DNA of 64,000 nt, taken from NCBI GenBank assembly GCA_963966185.1, contig CAWZYM010000392.1:1-64000 (forward strand), given 5' to 3'. Within the stretch, counting starts at the first letter, position 1. The number at the start of each line of letters is the position of its first letter. The stretch is from Rhabditoides inermis (Eukaryota > Nematoda > Chromadorea > Rhabditida > Rhabditidae). The notes below the pieces were generated by a model, which searched no databases, was not told where the DNA came from, and saw only the letters and a program-made list of their open reading frames with translations. Below, piece after piece: positions 48,562 to 62,963 of this stretch. The position numbers and the translations under genes are program-made.

Positions 48562-51500
48562 TCAATGGAGAAGGAGCAGGAGCAGGAGCAGGAGTGGAGC
48601 AGTGGAGGAGCAGGCAGACGAGTCCCTCTCGGCTGCTCGCTTCTCTCCAGAGGAGGAGGAGGACTGCTCCTTCTTCTCCGACTCCCTGCTCCCCGGATTC
48701 TTCTTGATTTTTGCTCTCTGAACTTCTCGCTCCTCCTCCGAGTCTGAAATTCAATTTATAGACATCCAGTAATAAACGTCGACCCTACTTTTATAGGGTT
48801 CATCGGCTGCAGGCTTCGCAGCTTTTTCGGCAGCCTCTTGAGCCGCTTTCTCAGCTGACTTCTCAGCAGCTTTCTTCTTTGCCTGCAAACAAACTCAATC
48901 TGTTAGTCATACCTGAGTTACAAGAGTAGTAATCTCCGTGTAACCACTACTAGCAGACACATCAGTTTGATTCCACGCTACCTTTTCCTCGAGCCTCTCT
49001 TTCTCAGCCAGTCTTCTCTTCATCTCCTCGATCCATTCCAGCTTGCCAGATGAGACCTGCAGAAACAGAGCCATGAGTATAGGCCATGGAAACACCTCAC
49101 TGACCTGCTCGACATTCTTCCCGAATGTCTCCGGCGCCGTTGACCCGATCGCTGAAAATGGAATCAAATCAGCACAAGTCGAATGAGTGACACAATGTGG
49201 TCAGTCTCATCCAAACGAACCCCTCCTTTGAAACAAGCTTCGAAGACAGTTGCTATGGGGGTTTTGAAGAGACTGAGAAAACGCACCAATGTCGCAGTGT
49301 TTTCCTCCAAATGAGGGCGCGCAGTCGCAGAAGTAGCTGGTGTGGCCTCGTGTGGTGCGACACGTGCCGTTGTTCAGACACGGATTCGACTCGCATGGTC
49401 CTGCAACGAATGGGAAAGCGTGCGTCATTGCGATGTGAACTCACTCTCATCGCACGTGTCCCCGCTCCATCCATTCGTGCAGTAGCACTCGATAGAAGAC
49501 TTGCCCTTCTCCGTCTGAAACCGCACTCATGTAATTGTATTCTTGTCACAGCTTGCACCCACCTTGGCCTTGCAGGATCCCCCGTTGTGGCAAGGCTGCG
49601 TCGAGCACGGGTCGAACTCTGGAAGGGTACCGTGGAAGAGAGAAATGAGGTGGTGATCACTTGCCTAGTTTCTGTTTGCACGCATCTCCGGTCCATCCGG
49701 GGGCGCACTTGCAGTAGTGGCTGTTCTTCTTCCAGTTGAACACACACGTGCCGTTGTTGCGACACGGACGGGACGTCTCGCAGATATTGGTCATGTTCGG
49801 CTCTACAAGGGAGGGATGAAGAAGGGAAGAGAAGAGGTGTAACCCGAACAGACAATATGATAAAATGAAGATGATAGATACTCACTGAACACCTCTCCCA
49901 GCTTCTCTTTCATCGCGTGCCGATCGTTGTTGTGCCATGGTTTCTTGGCTGAAACAATTGGAAATACAATTGAAAAGATGTAAGTTTGCAAAAACAGCAT
50001 ATTTATGGTTAGAAATGCGCTTGAAGCACTCACGATCCTTCTTGGTTGGATCCTCACACGTCTGTTTGCAGCTCGCCTCATCTTGGAAGATGTTCTCATT
50101 TTTGCCCTTGCAACCATCGTACCAGAACGGAACACAGATCTAAATATAATATATCATAAACATGATATATATATATATATAATGTTCAGTTCGGTCGCTG
50201 CACCCGATATCCTCGATTTGTTTCAGCAAAAAAAACCTTGGTACAACAACGACCGGTACGCAATGAAAGAAAATAGAAACATGCCTTATTCTTGTAGTCG
50301 AAGTAGAACTGTCTCCGCCACCTTCCTCCATTGCACTCTCCCTTCAGGGCAACATCGAAATCCTCTAGACAAGATCCTGGAATGACGATACTACTCCCTC
50401 CCTCGCCTCATCTCTGCTCCGCCAGTCTGCCGCTATCTCGGCTTGATCTCTCTACTCCCGTCTCCTTTCCCCAACCACCAATCATACTCGCATGATAGCA
50501 TTAGCCTTTTTCGATATCGCCATATTTCGAGTCTTAGATGAGATGCGCCACGGGGCAATTACGAGAGGAAGAGAGAGAGGAGGGAGGGAGGGAAGGGATG
50601 GGATGGGGAAGATGTGCGGTCATCAATCTGTTGGCCGAAGAATGGCCCGATGGGAGCGCCCGCCCCGCTGACTTATGAACTACGCCACAATTGAATCCAC
50701 GTCCCCAATCGAACATCCGCACACAGTGCACAATTCATAATACAGCTCAACACAAGACACGAGACTGACTTGACTTGTACATGGGTTGTGCTTCGCATAG
50801 CCACTGGCAGGTGAGCGCGTCTTCGAACATATTCCGCGAGTCGGATCTGCAATACAAGTTGCGAGTAGTGGGCATGTTCAATGCATACAGCCGTTCAATG
50901 AGATTCACCTGCATCCGTCGAACCAGAACTGTCTACACGTGAGAGATGCGTGATCAAAGTAGAAGCGCTGCTCCCATTGACCTGAAAATGGAATAGTAAT
51001 AAGTTATTTCAATATCAAGTTCGATTTTCAGAAACCACTACTGCACTAGCATGTTTTCAAAACCCTCAATCGAACAGAATAACACGCGCGAGTCTGGAGC
51101 ATTGAAAAAGACATAGGGCGCCCCGCTGCGAAGGCAAATTGTCAACAAAAGAGGCTCGGAGAGAGTTCATAGTAGAGCAGTATAGTCTATATGCAATGAA
51201 AAACGTGAATAGCCGTATAGATAGTATACACCCACCGTTGAGGCACTGGTTCTTGTATCCGAGGTCGAACTTGTCCCAGCATATTTCTGCAGAGGGATAG
51301 TGTCTCTGTGGCTGTGGCCGTCTGGTGGGGTGCGTGGGGTGGGGGGTGGTGAGGGTTGGGTGAGTCCTCTCCCTGTCCAGCCTCTCCAGCCGCTCCTTCT
51401 CCTCCGGCGGCCCTATCCACCGGGGCGTCGGCTTCGGCGCCTTGCCCTTGTGTCGCTGTCTCCGCGTGGAGGATGGGTATACAGGGGTGGTGGAGGGTTG

Positions 51501-51599
51501 AGAGGGGCCGACTCCCCTCTGACGGTACATGTGTCTCTGACACTCGCAGACACACATCACGGACACGGCGAGCAGCACTCGAATGAGCAGCCGGCGCAT
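48562..51599 (-). CDS. mec-9: MEC-9-like short isoform from an internal start
   Basis: The exon carrying the start of Kunitz 4 (51236-51286) is open upstream without a break to an ATG at 51597-51599. The extension begins MRRLLIRVLLAVSVMCVCEC, a clear signal peptide, then a Thr/Pro/Arg-rich spacer, and runs in frame into EICWDKFDLGYKNQC. Downstream exons are shared, giving about 539 residues with two Kunitz domains, three EGF modules and the acidic tail. C. elegans mec-9 also makes a long and a short product from separate promoters. The upstream region 51600-51982 (an intron of the long form, G-rich) would hold the internal promoter. Confidence 0.8.
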
Positions 51600-52740
51600 C
51601 GCATAGCGAGCAGCACTCGCTCACTTCTGACCCACGATCAGCTGGCCGATCAGCTGGTTCGATGCGGCCGCGATCAGCTGATGGCAGAGAGAGAGTGCGT
51701 GGGCGGGTGCTAGTACTATGGCCGAACTGGGCGACGCTCGTGTGCGCACATCGATTCCTGGTGTCTACATACACGCGCCCGCCCGCACAAATCCCGCCCC
51801 CTGGGGACCATCGGGACAGAGAGTGTGGAGGGAGGGGAGAAGGGGAGACGGAGAGGACGGCGAGAGACTGGGTGGGAGGGGAGGGTGCAGGCGGGCAGAC
51901 GGTGCTTGCAACTCGATGATGATGTGATAGTGGTAGTGCGTGGTGAGAGTGGGGGAGTGGGAGTGAGTGGAGACTGACTCACCAGCTCTCGTCAGTACAT
52001 TCGTCTCCTCACACATTGTCTCACACGTGTCAAGGGAGGAGAAGACGTTGCGTGATCTGAAGGTGGATTGAGAGGAGGGACTGTACCGTACACCCACCGT
52101 CCCTTGCATCCGTCGTACCAGAACAGAGTGCAACGCTTCGTCTCGTGGTCCATGTAGTAGTGTTCCCTCCAGTTCTCCCCACCACACGTGTCCTGGTAGC
52201 CACGATCGAACTTGTCCAGACACGAATCTGCACGTTGAGACAGTTTGAATCTATTCATAATATTTAGAAGCACGTTGTGGTTACCGTGAAGAAGTGACAT
52301 TTGCAACTCTCTGTCAAAGGTTGCATTTCACGCACTTTTGCTCGTAGTGCAGTTGTATCCGTTTCCGGCATAGCCTTTCAGACACTGACACACGAACGAG
52401 CCTGGAAGGGGTAGGGTGGGAGTGGGAGAGATAAGGATAGAATGAGTCACCTTCCCGATTCACACACTCTGCGTTACGATCGCACACTTCCGGCGTCCGT
52501 AGACACTCGTTCACATCTGAAATCGAGAGACGAAAGATGACGTTTGCAACATGCTCTATTTTGGCCGTCGTCTTTTTGAGGCATTTGCAGAATATTCTCT
52601 AGCCTTCCTAACAAGCGTCTAGTCATACGGCCCACCACGTGTTTTTAGTCTCCCCCTGCTCCTTCTCTCCCCCATTCCTCTCTGATTGTGCATAAATCGG
52701 CGGGAATTGTGGAATTGACCTCAGCCGAGAGGAGGAGGGT

Positions 52741-52792
<52 letters not shown>

Positions 52793-54759
52793 AGGGGACA
52801 AAAAGAGGGCGAGGGCATAGGGGGGACACGCGAATCTCGCATTGCCATCTCAAAGCAGCGACGAGAGTGGAGGAAGATCAAAATGGGAGAGGGTGGGGGA
52901 AAACAAAGGAAGTGGATAGTGACAAGTGAGTGGAGGGGCGACTCATACTTGCTTTTCCACACCAACTTCTCGCCAACTTCTCCCCATCTTCTCCTCTCGC
53001 CAACCTGTGCAATTGAATCCGTCTCCCTGGAATCCCTTCTTGCACTGGCAGATGCCGCCCTCGCAGGAGGCGTGTTCCGAGCAGTCCACACAGTCCATCG
53101 TCGACCGGCCTGGACGCGAGGAATGAGACGCTGTCCTCCCTCTCCCTCCACCCACCCAGTCCCACATAGGTGCACGTCTTGCCGTCCCCGCGATACGCAG
53201 CCATACACTCGCACTCGTATCCGCCAATCGTGTTAGAACACCTGTCAATTGAGTATCATCTGTCGGTTTCTAGGCCTCAGTCAGAAACGTAATCTCACTA
53301 CAACAAGATACTTGACAGGCATTTTAGTAGAAACGATGGATAGATAGCGATTTTGCCTACCAAGCGTTCTTGTCGCAAGCGGCAGTGTATCCACGGCACT
53401 CGTCAATGTCTGAAGGGGACGAGTAAATAGGGCCGACATGGAACACATACCCACACACTCTCCGTACTGGTTCTTCTCGTATCCGATGCGACACTCGCAC
53501 GTGTAGTTCATCTTGGAGTGCGACTTGCAGAAGGAAGTGCGAAGATCGCACTGGTCACATGCTGCAAGAGGGAGATTGGGAGGAATGGAGAGGAGAGACT
53601 CACCTATCTGCGGGCTCAGTCTCTCCGCGCACACCTTGCGACACATGTGCAGAGAGTAGAACTTGTTGTCATTTCCGCCTGAGACGAATCAGTATCTTCA
53701 CATATCAATGCACTTACCGCATCCGTAGTAGAAAAACTTCTCACACTCGCCCGACTCCGAGTTGAAGTGGTACCACCACTGGCCTGAATCGTGAATGGTT
53801 TCTTACCGTAGTGGCCAGAACGGACTACGACCGATTTTGTAAAACAGACTGATAGATAAAGGAAACACAGTAACACACTCTTCAGATGTACTATGTATAA
53901 ACTACTACGCTAAACCCAACGACAACGATGTTAATCGGGTTTTCATCACGCACTGATATGCATACATTTCGAACAGCAATCGTAGAGCCTCACACTCTCT
54001 ACACAATGCTCACAATCAGAATATCTTGTGAGGATTGTGGTTTATCTTGGGATTCGTTCCAGTATGCATTCTATTTAAACTACGATTCGGCGGAGAGTGG
54101 CTGTTCCGCTACTTTTCCTGTTTTTCCTTCGCAATAACTCCACCCTAGAGATAACGTCACTCAGTCGCGCACCAAGACAACCAAACGACATAACAGGTAA
54201 GACAAGTGAGGAGATGGATTTCAAAAGTGTTCCCAGTTCGTAGTCGCACCCTGTCTTTCGTCGCCGCAGTGACCCTGATCCGGCTCCATGAGACATAGAT
54301 CTGCAATACGAGAGGAGATATTGTTGTTCTGAGACCAAGCAGTCACAATACTCACCGGGTACTGAGATGGGGTTGAACAGCTTGTAGCGACACTGCTTCA
54401 TGCATTCGTGTTTCGTGTTGAACCTGCAGAAGGACATGCGAGAGAAAGAGAGAGAGAGGGGGGGGGATCTCACCGGTTCCTGTTGCCCAAGCATCCGCCG
54501 TAGTGGAATTCCTTGCACGACTCATCCTCTTTATCCCAGAACCATTTCATCTGGAATGCGGAAGTAACCTGATGAATGACAATAAAACATACAAACCTGA
54601 TACTGTTGGCATGGTCCAGGGTCGACTGTGAATTCGCATCTGTCATCCAGACTGCCCACTGAACACTCATTTCCATACCAATCACTCACACTCTGGTTAC
54701 TCACATTCATGAGACTCCACTCCTACTGTCCACGCAGACAGTAAAAATAAAAATATCAT
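48562..54759 (-). CDS. mec-9: MEC-9-like secreted Kunitz/EGF protein, long isoform (29 exons)
   Basis: Extracellular protein needed for touch-neuron mechanosensation in C. elegans. About 815 residues; frame closes across all 29 exons. Main exons: 54705-54759, 54597-54658, 54474-54550, 54356-54423, 54250-54300, 53718-53783, 53604-53678, 53451-53561, 53361-53409, 53156-53241, 53005-53109, 52451-52516, 52336-52401, 52098-52227, 51983-52056, 51236-51286, 50909-50981, 50770-50846, 50285-50376, 50034-50139, 49886-49948, 49665-49802, 49563-49618, 49445-49514, 49287-49400, 49105-49151, 48913-49056, 48789-48882, 48562-48743. Order: signal peptide (MIFLFLLSAWTVGVES); Kunitz 1 (FHYGGCLGNRNRF); Kunitz 2 (FFYYGCGGNDNKF); four EGF-like modules, some calcium-binding (DIDECRGY, DVNECLRT); Kunitz 3-5 (FWYDGCKGR, FWFDGCR, FWYDGCKGK); three EGF modules (CRNNGTC, CHNGGSC, CLNNGTC); then a Glu/Lys/Ala-rich coiled tail ending in a Leu run. 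Introns after 50376 and 49802 seem to use GC donors. Confidence 0.93.
52743..52790. repeat. (GA)n microsatellite in mec-9 intron
   Basis: GA run in the 488-nt intron 52517-53004; pyrimidine-rich on the transcribed strand. No gene is hidden in this intron. Confidence 0.95.
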
Positions 54760-55176
54760 CTGAAAAATCAAAAATAGGAAACATGTCAAAATGAAATCGC
54801 AAAAAGACACTCGTGTATGAATGATTGGATGGTTGGAGTGTGGGAGGGAAGATGGTCCGGCTCATCTAGAATGCATGATCCGCTCTTCCCGCAATAACAT
54901 CCACCATTCACGATTGCATTCCAAATCAGGCTCTCTCCAGAGACACGAGACAAGACACATCTCACAGAACTCTTCATTCAATTCAATCCAAACAAACACA
55001 ACAATCAACACTGGTACGCAAGACAGAAAACTCAACAATAATCGACCAACTAGCAACTAAAGTGAAAATCATAAATTCTACAACAATATCTACCAGAATG
55101 CCAGGGCTTAGCAAAAATGAATAACATGACAACAACTGGATAACATCTGGGATTCTGGATCTTTCCTCCTCCTCTT
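54760..55176. other. Spacer between NO66 and mec-9
   Basis: 417 bp on the minus-strand path from the NO66 stop to the mec-9 start. AT-rich, no gene seen. The mec-9 ATG directly follows a TTTTTCAG, as at many starts in this window. Confidence 0.5.
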
Positions 55177-58100
55177 CTACTGCTTGATCATGACGAGTCC
55201 CTGCGAGTAGAGCAGCTCCACCAGGCCAACCTGCAACGACGACATAACCATATGTCAGCCCTTCTTGCCTACCTTGTGCTGGTCCTCCTCTCCGAGCATC
55301 TCCTCGATGGTGGTCCACTCAGGATAGTTGGACTGCAGCTGGCAGAATCCCTCTACCATCTCCATCGGAAGAGAGAACTCTTGCTCCTCCCTGCCCTCGT
55401 ACACACGAGAGTTGTTCATGCGGTGCACGACGAACATAGTCTCCTCGTTCTCGAAGATCAGCCTACAATACAAACCACTTGTCACATCCTTCCTTCCTCC
55501 TATTTCACCCACCTCTGAGCGTGTCTCCGGATGAAGCGCACCTCGGTGCTGGGCTTGAGCTTCACGTCCCTTCCCTTGAGCAGATCGAAGCCAGACGCTC
55601 CGTGCACGGACATCTTCTTCTCCTCTGCAACATAGTCGATAAGAGACGGAGCGGACGTCGAGACTGACCAGTGGTGAGCCTGGGCGGGAGGGAAGTCTTG
55701 ATGAACTCGCGAGCCATCATGTCCACTGCCGACTCGGCAGCGTCAGTCACCGCGCGACGCAGCACAGACATGTGACGGTCGAACACGGACACCAGCCTGT
55801 AAGCAAACATTGCAGTTCCAACTCGACCATGTTGACTCACTTCTCCTCAGCGTTCTCCTCCATGCGGTATTCGAGAGGAGCCACTCCCATCATATCCAGC
55901 ATGCCCACCGGCAGACCGCGACGCAGCTTCATCTAAATCACAACAGTCCACCCATGTTCACTTGCCTCTCCCACCCGCACTCACCCTTCCAGCAGCGAGG
56001 CTCTGCACCGCATCGGGGATAACCTTGTCCATCATGTCGGCGAATGCCCACTGCCTGCCAGTCGAGATGGTCACGTGCAGCGAGTGCGTGTTCTTGTCCG
56101 TCTTGGCATTGTGGATGAATCCGCGAGGGATGTAGAGCAGGTCTCCCTGCTCGATCCAGCCCTCGAAGCAGGGGGTGCGTCCGGCCATGTCGGCATCCGA
56201 GAAGTTGCCGCTGCTCTCGCGAGGCAGCTCGTCATCGTCCGACTGGGGAGCATATACCTTCCAGTACTTCCTGCCCTCGAGCTGCAGAAGGAACGCGTCG
56301 ATCTCATCCCAATGAGGGGCGAAACCAGCAGAGCCAGCGGGGGTCAGGTACCTGCAATACACAGTTAATCAAATGTTTTCCAAATACGACTTACGTGTTG
56401 GCTCCGACGAAGCATCCGAACATCTCCTGAAGCACCTCGCAGAGATACCAGATAGAGTCCGAGAACGTCTGAGGGTTAACGAGCTGCACAGAGCGTCCCA
56501 GCTGAAATAGATTATATATAGAGGTAGTTGGAGATTGTGTACACGGTGATTCGATTGTCGTACCTTGATATGCTGGCTGACAACGTAAGGATAGACGCGT
56601 CCCTCTCCGTTCATAGTGTACCTCTGGCCATTCTTGTACTCGGCAATGTTGATGTTCTTGCCGTATTCAACGTAGTTCTGGAATCATGAAATCACTTGCA
56701 CTTGCACATCTCTCACACTCACCTTCTCGAGAAGCTCGCTGAGTTGCTTGGTGGAAAAGAGGTTGTTGTAGTAGTTCTTGTTCTGCCTCTTAACAACCAT
56801 CGCGTTGTGCTGGTAGAAATGACTGAAAGGGAAGGGGGATGCTATTTCAACTTGGGGAAGAATACTTACTCGAAGAAGGCCTGGGGCTCAGCTCCGGCGA
56901 TCATCCACGCGAAAGCCTTGGTGGCGGTGACTCCCGAGTCGAGGTCGGAGAAGGGGAATCCGGTAAAGTCGGGGCCTTTCATGGTGGACACGCGCTCGGC
57001 AGTGATGATGCCCGCCTGCCTATCCTCGCCCAGGTTCGCTTCTCCGTAGCTGTCGTCCGACACGTGGCTGCTGTCCGAAGTCGCCTCCGAGCCCATCTCC
57101 ACCGACACAAACATTCACACATCCACCTTTCAACACTCACTTCATCATCGTCCTCGTGGCAATCAGCATCTCCGCAGTCACATCCGTGGCACTCTCCGTC
57201 AACCATCTCGCACTCTTCATCCTCCTCGTCGTCGCTGCCAACTTCCTTCTCATATATGATGGAAACCTCTCCTTCCTCGTCCGACACCTCCTCATCCTCG
57301 TCGCTCATCTCCTCATCGTCGTCTACAACATCCACAATAAGAGTAAACTAGGAATAAAAAAAATTTCTCTCACCTTCCTCCTCATCTTCGTCCTCGTCAT
57401 CCTCATCCTCGATCTCGTTTCCGTCCTCATCCACCTCGACCACTTTGCCGATCTTCTGGTTGTTCTTTGCAAGCATCTTGAGAAGCGTCTTCCGATCGAC
57501 AAGCCCGTCTCCGAACTCCATGTTATCCTCGTCCTCGTCTTCGTCCTCGTCGTCGTCGCTATCCCCCTCCTCGGCCATCTGGAGCACCATCGAGTCGTCT
57601 GTAACGCGACATTGTTACTGTTCTGTGTGCGTGTGCAGTCTCATACTCACCCTCCTCCTCCTCGTCTTCATCCTCTCCACTCTCGCCCTCCATTTCGTAC
57701 GTGACATCTTCGTCCTCGTCGCTGTCCAGGTCTCCCTCCTCCAATTCATCGTCCTCGTCATCTTCCTCATCCTCATCGCTGCTCTCTTCGAATGCTTTCC
57801 TTATGGCCTCCGCTTCCTCGTTGTCCGTCAGCTCAATGTCTTCCTCATCCATACCCTGATCATCTAAAATACCAGCGTTAAAGTACAATAAACAATATAG
57901 AAGGTACTAACCATCGCTCTCATCCTCCTCTCCGTTGAATCCATCGTCAAACAGATCCACCATCTGACCCTTCAGTTTCAACTTGCCTACAACCATTAAC
58001 GTAATAACTCGTGCACGTGCAATTCTTCCGCCGACTCACCGAATCCCTGTGCCTCAACTTGCTTTCCGTTGCGGAGAGCGATCTTCTGCTGCACCTGCTT

Positions 58101-59176
58101 GGTGGCTTTCTTATCTCCGATGGCGTTGAGGGCTGCGAGGGCGTCATCCACTCCATCTCCCTCATTCTCGGGCTGCTCCGTGACGATCAGACCCTTTTTC
58201 TTCATTCGCTTGATCTGCGACTTGCTCAGACCGGCAGTGTCCATCACAGCAGCCTGGGCAGGCGTAGCAGGGAGGGACTAAAGTTACAGTTACAAAATAC
58301 AATAAGATAAATACAACACTGACCTCAGCATTCTTCTTCTGGGCCTTGCCATTCTGGGCCTTGGGAGTGTTCGTCTTGTCGAGCAACTTTCCACTCGCCT
58401 TTCCACCGAACATCGAAGCGAACACGTTCTTTGCAAGCTCAGCCGACTTCGAAAGTCCGTTCACTGAAAAGAAAACATGATTTAAAAAATACAGAATAAA
58501 AAAACTACAAATATATTTAGGCTTACCGTTTCCGTTCTTTTGCTTCAGCTGCGTCTCCTCAAGCACAATGATCTCCTTGTCATCGGGCTTGGAAGCGCCG
58601 TTTTGCGACTTCTTGTTCTTCTTGTTTACCTAAATTATTTTACAGTTTAGAAACAGTATATACTTCGAACAGTTGTACCTTGTTTCCAGTGAGGATGTCT
58701 TTCTTGGTGACAATCTGGGCGTGTGATCCGTCGCTCTGCTTGAGAAGGCGCATGCGCTACGAATGATACATTTATTTACTAACCGCAAATGTTAAGAAAC
58801 AAACATCGCTCTTCCTCTTTCCCACGGGAACGGCGTTCTCCTTGAAGGGCGCAGCCGGCTCGTGCTTGCCATAGAAAGTCGTATCTGAAGACGAATCATT
58901 AGATATCATTAAATAGATGAGAGTATGTAACTCACGAGCACTCTGGGCAGACCCATCCTCGATCGCCGACCACGGGTCCTTGGCAGCAGACTTCGCAGCA
59001 TCGGGCGCAGGCTTCGTCGGAGTAGAATCAGTTTTTACCATCTCAACAACATTAAGTATGTAATAACACGTGCTCTAAATTGCTCTAAATTTTATAACAA
59101 CTACGCAAACAAATACAATTTAATTCACCTTTTTGGCAGATCCGTTCACCTCCAGACTGATCTTACGCTTCACCAT
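55177..59176 (-). CDS. jmjc-1: NO66-type JmjC ribosomal oxygenase (21 exons)
   Basis: 2-oxoglutarate/Fe(II) oxygenase of the RIOX1/NO66 family, a nucleolar ribosomal-protein histidine hydroxylase also linked to histone demethylation. About 992 residues. Catalytic exons: 57096-56870, 56822-56723, 56677-56564, 56501-56395, 56351-55985, 55932-55841, 55796-55669, 55624-55513, 55462-55273, 55230-55177. JmjC iron site: PHWDEIDAFLLQLEG (His, Asp) and HSLHVTISTGRQW (distal His); also GDLLYIPRGFIHNAKT. Upstream exons (59129-59176, 58936-59041, 58805-58884, 58679-58756, 58527-58629, 58324-58463, 58040-58277, 57912-57986, 57651-57863, 57374-57598, 57141-57322) encode a Lys-rich start (MVKRKISLEVNG), then a long Asp/Glu-rich region, longer than I expect for the family. 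The start was chosen because the ATG abuts a T9-GAAG acceptor; a second Met begins exon 2. Confidence 0.92.
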
Positions 59177-59394
59177 CTTCAAAAAAAAAACGTTAGAACA
59201 ACAAGATGTATCCGATCGAGATATTGACACGGTTAAATAACCGATTTATGTCACACAATCGCGCTCACTACACAAAACTTATTTATTCCAACACGTAAAA
59301 GTGCGAAAGCACAACGAATAAATAGATAATTACAAATTCACGATCACGTTTACCGGGTGAATGTACAAAAGTATGCGATACGAGTTCGAGATGT
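59177..59394 (-). promoter_or_regulatory. Intercistronic region between rpt2 and NO66 (probable operon)
   Basis: Reading the minus strand: rpt2 stop (59395), an AATAAA at 59287-59282, then about 105 nt to a T-rich acceptor (T9-GAAG) placed directly at the NO66 ATG. This spacing matches nematode operons, in which the downstream mRNA is trans-spliced (SL2-type in rhabditids). No SL RNA gene is in the window. Confidence 0.55.
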
Positions 59395-61058
<1,664 letters not shown>

Positions 61059-61353
61059 ACTGAACTTTCACATTACATACATTGAAAAAATATAAATTGT
61101 GTAAGATACATAAACAAATAAACAAAATATAAATAATAGCAGCTGACAACCTCTTCGAAAATGATGATTTAAATTACGGTAGCTCTAGTTTTCACCAGTC
61201 AATTAAATCGTGGTAAGACCACATTGGTTACCACGCTTTTCCAAATGTAAAACATATGTTATTTGTGAAAATAGTGAGACATTTGTTTATTTCTTTTAAT
61301 ATTCGTCTTTTATTATGTTTTATTGCTTTAATTTGAATAATAATTAGGTACAG
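61059..61353. promoter_or_regulatory. Bidirectional promoter region, rpt2 / THAP gene
   Basis: The 295 bp between the two divergent ATGs is AT-rich and must hold both promoters. No TATA box was picked out with confidence. Confidence 0.5.
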
Positions 61354-62726
61354 ATGGAGCGATGTGTCTTTTGCGGTTGGACACGGAAAACAGCTTACCA
61401 ATCGATTCGATTCTTCGCGATTCCTAGAGAACCCGGCATGAAACGAGTTCAGGTTGGTTTCACATTGATGATGTTTGATATAGGTTTAATAGTTTTGTTC
61501 AATAATCCATGTTTAAGTGGTTATACGCATTGGGTGCTGCCAAGAAGGACCTGACTCACCGCGATCGAGTCTGCTCTGTGAGTTTATCAGTACTTAGTTT
61601 CGCTTATGTCTGTTTATTTTATTTGTTTTATAATAATATTATTATGTCGATGCACATGGTTGGATGTTCAGGTACATTTCCGTTCGGGCCGGCCTGTGTC
61701 TGATCCGAGTCACGAGGATTTTGTCCCCCATCTCTATCTCAACCAGGAGCCGCCTCCAGAAGTCTTACAATATCTCGAGGGACTCGCAGAAGATAAGGTA
61801 AGTAACGTTTTAAGTCATATTTTGCTTATTCAATACAGGACACTTCGGGCGGAAGCGAGCCGGTACAGTATAAAGCGTCAGTGAACCCGCTCAATCCAAC
61901 CACATTCGAGTTCACCAAGGCATCTCGCCCCAGCATACTGCAGAGAAAGCGCAAGGTGAGCATCTTTTGACTTATCATTCCATAGTTATGCTTTGTCAGG
62001 GTGGTTCAAGCTCCCATCCTCCTCAACCCGTCACTCCACCTCTCCCTCCCAAGGCCGTAAGTCATGTGGGATCGGCGTGTGTGTGACGGTGTTTAGGATC
62101 GTGGTCTGTCTCCCACTCTCGATGAAGTCATTGGAGAGAATCGACTCTCAGGGGACAGAGACGGCAAGATCGAGCCCATCCAGGTATATCCGTTTTTTTA
62201 ATTGTATCTCATTGTTTTGTTCAGTTCCACCCTCTACCGCACCACATGAATCGCTCCGGATCCCCCACGCGGAAGCCTGTAAGTAACAAGTGTTTTTCTG
62301 TCGTTTTATCAATTGATTGATTGCAGACTTCGCTGATACAGATGATGCAGACTGCGTCGGGCGAGATGAAACGAGTTCGACTACTGCTGCTCAGCCGGCC
62401 AATAGCAGAAGCGGTCGGGGTGCGACAAGGTGTGTTCCCCTTCCTTCTTCCACCCTCCTTCATTCTCATGCAGGCCAGTTGGTGGTGATAAAGCGTCGCG
62501 TGCATCTGCAGCGTTCGGTTGAGGGAGAGATGCAGCCGGTTCACACCCTCAGCATGCCCCTCGTGCTACAGGGAGTGCCCGTCGCAGAAGCCCACGAAGT
62601 GAGTGTTTGTAATAGTCTCTTCTCTGCATTCCATTAAATTAGGCGGAGCACATCCGTGGAGCGATGCAGGGCAGTCGACATTCCGGTCTTTCGGAGCAGG
62701 AGATACCCCCTGCGTTGACCATGTAG
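61354..62726 (+). CDS. THAP-domain zinc-finger protein (10 exons)
   Basis: About 303 residues. Exons: 61354-61452, 61518-61577, 61672-61797, 61839-61955, 62000-62056, 62097-62183, 62225-62278, 62327-62429, 62474-62598, 62643-62726. The N-terminal C2CH THAP finger is clear: MERCVFCGW, then FAIPREPGMKR, WLYALG, and VCSVHFRSG; THAP domains bind DNA and derive from P-element-type transposases. After it come Pro/Ser-rich stretches (SSHPPQPVTPPLPP) and a moderately conserved end (EMKRVRLLLLSRP, HTLSMPLVLQGVPV). No coiled coil is obvious. It may be a transcriptional regulator; a LIN-15B/LIN-36-like role is possible but not shown. It converges with the calcium-sensor gene, with 237 bp between stops. 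Confidence 0.85.
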
Positions 62727-62963
62727 CCCACATTCCATCTCGTGTGATGACTATCAAGTGAGCTCTTTGCTCTCCTCTTTAACATGCATAACATGCTATG
62801 CGCTCTTTTTGATACACGTTGTGACGTTGCCTCATACACTCGTTATCTCTTACTTTTGCAGGTATGTTGTTTACAGTTGAAATACGTTATACATTTGTAA
62901 TACACTAATAATAAACTCTGTTTTTGCATTTACATAAAATAATATGTTGATAATCATCTTTTG

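Noticed and set aside
57130..57870. Hydrophobic frames on the plus strand resembling a membrane protein
   Set aside because: They are antisense shadows of the Asp/Glu-rich region of NO66 (GAC/GAG codons read as GTC/CTC).
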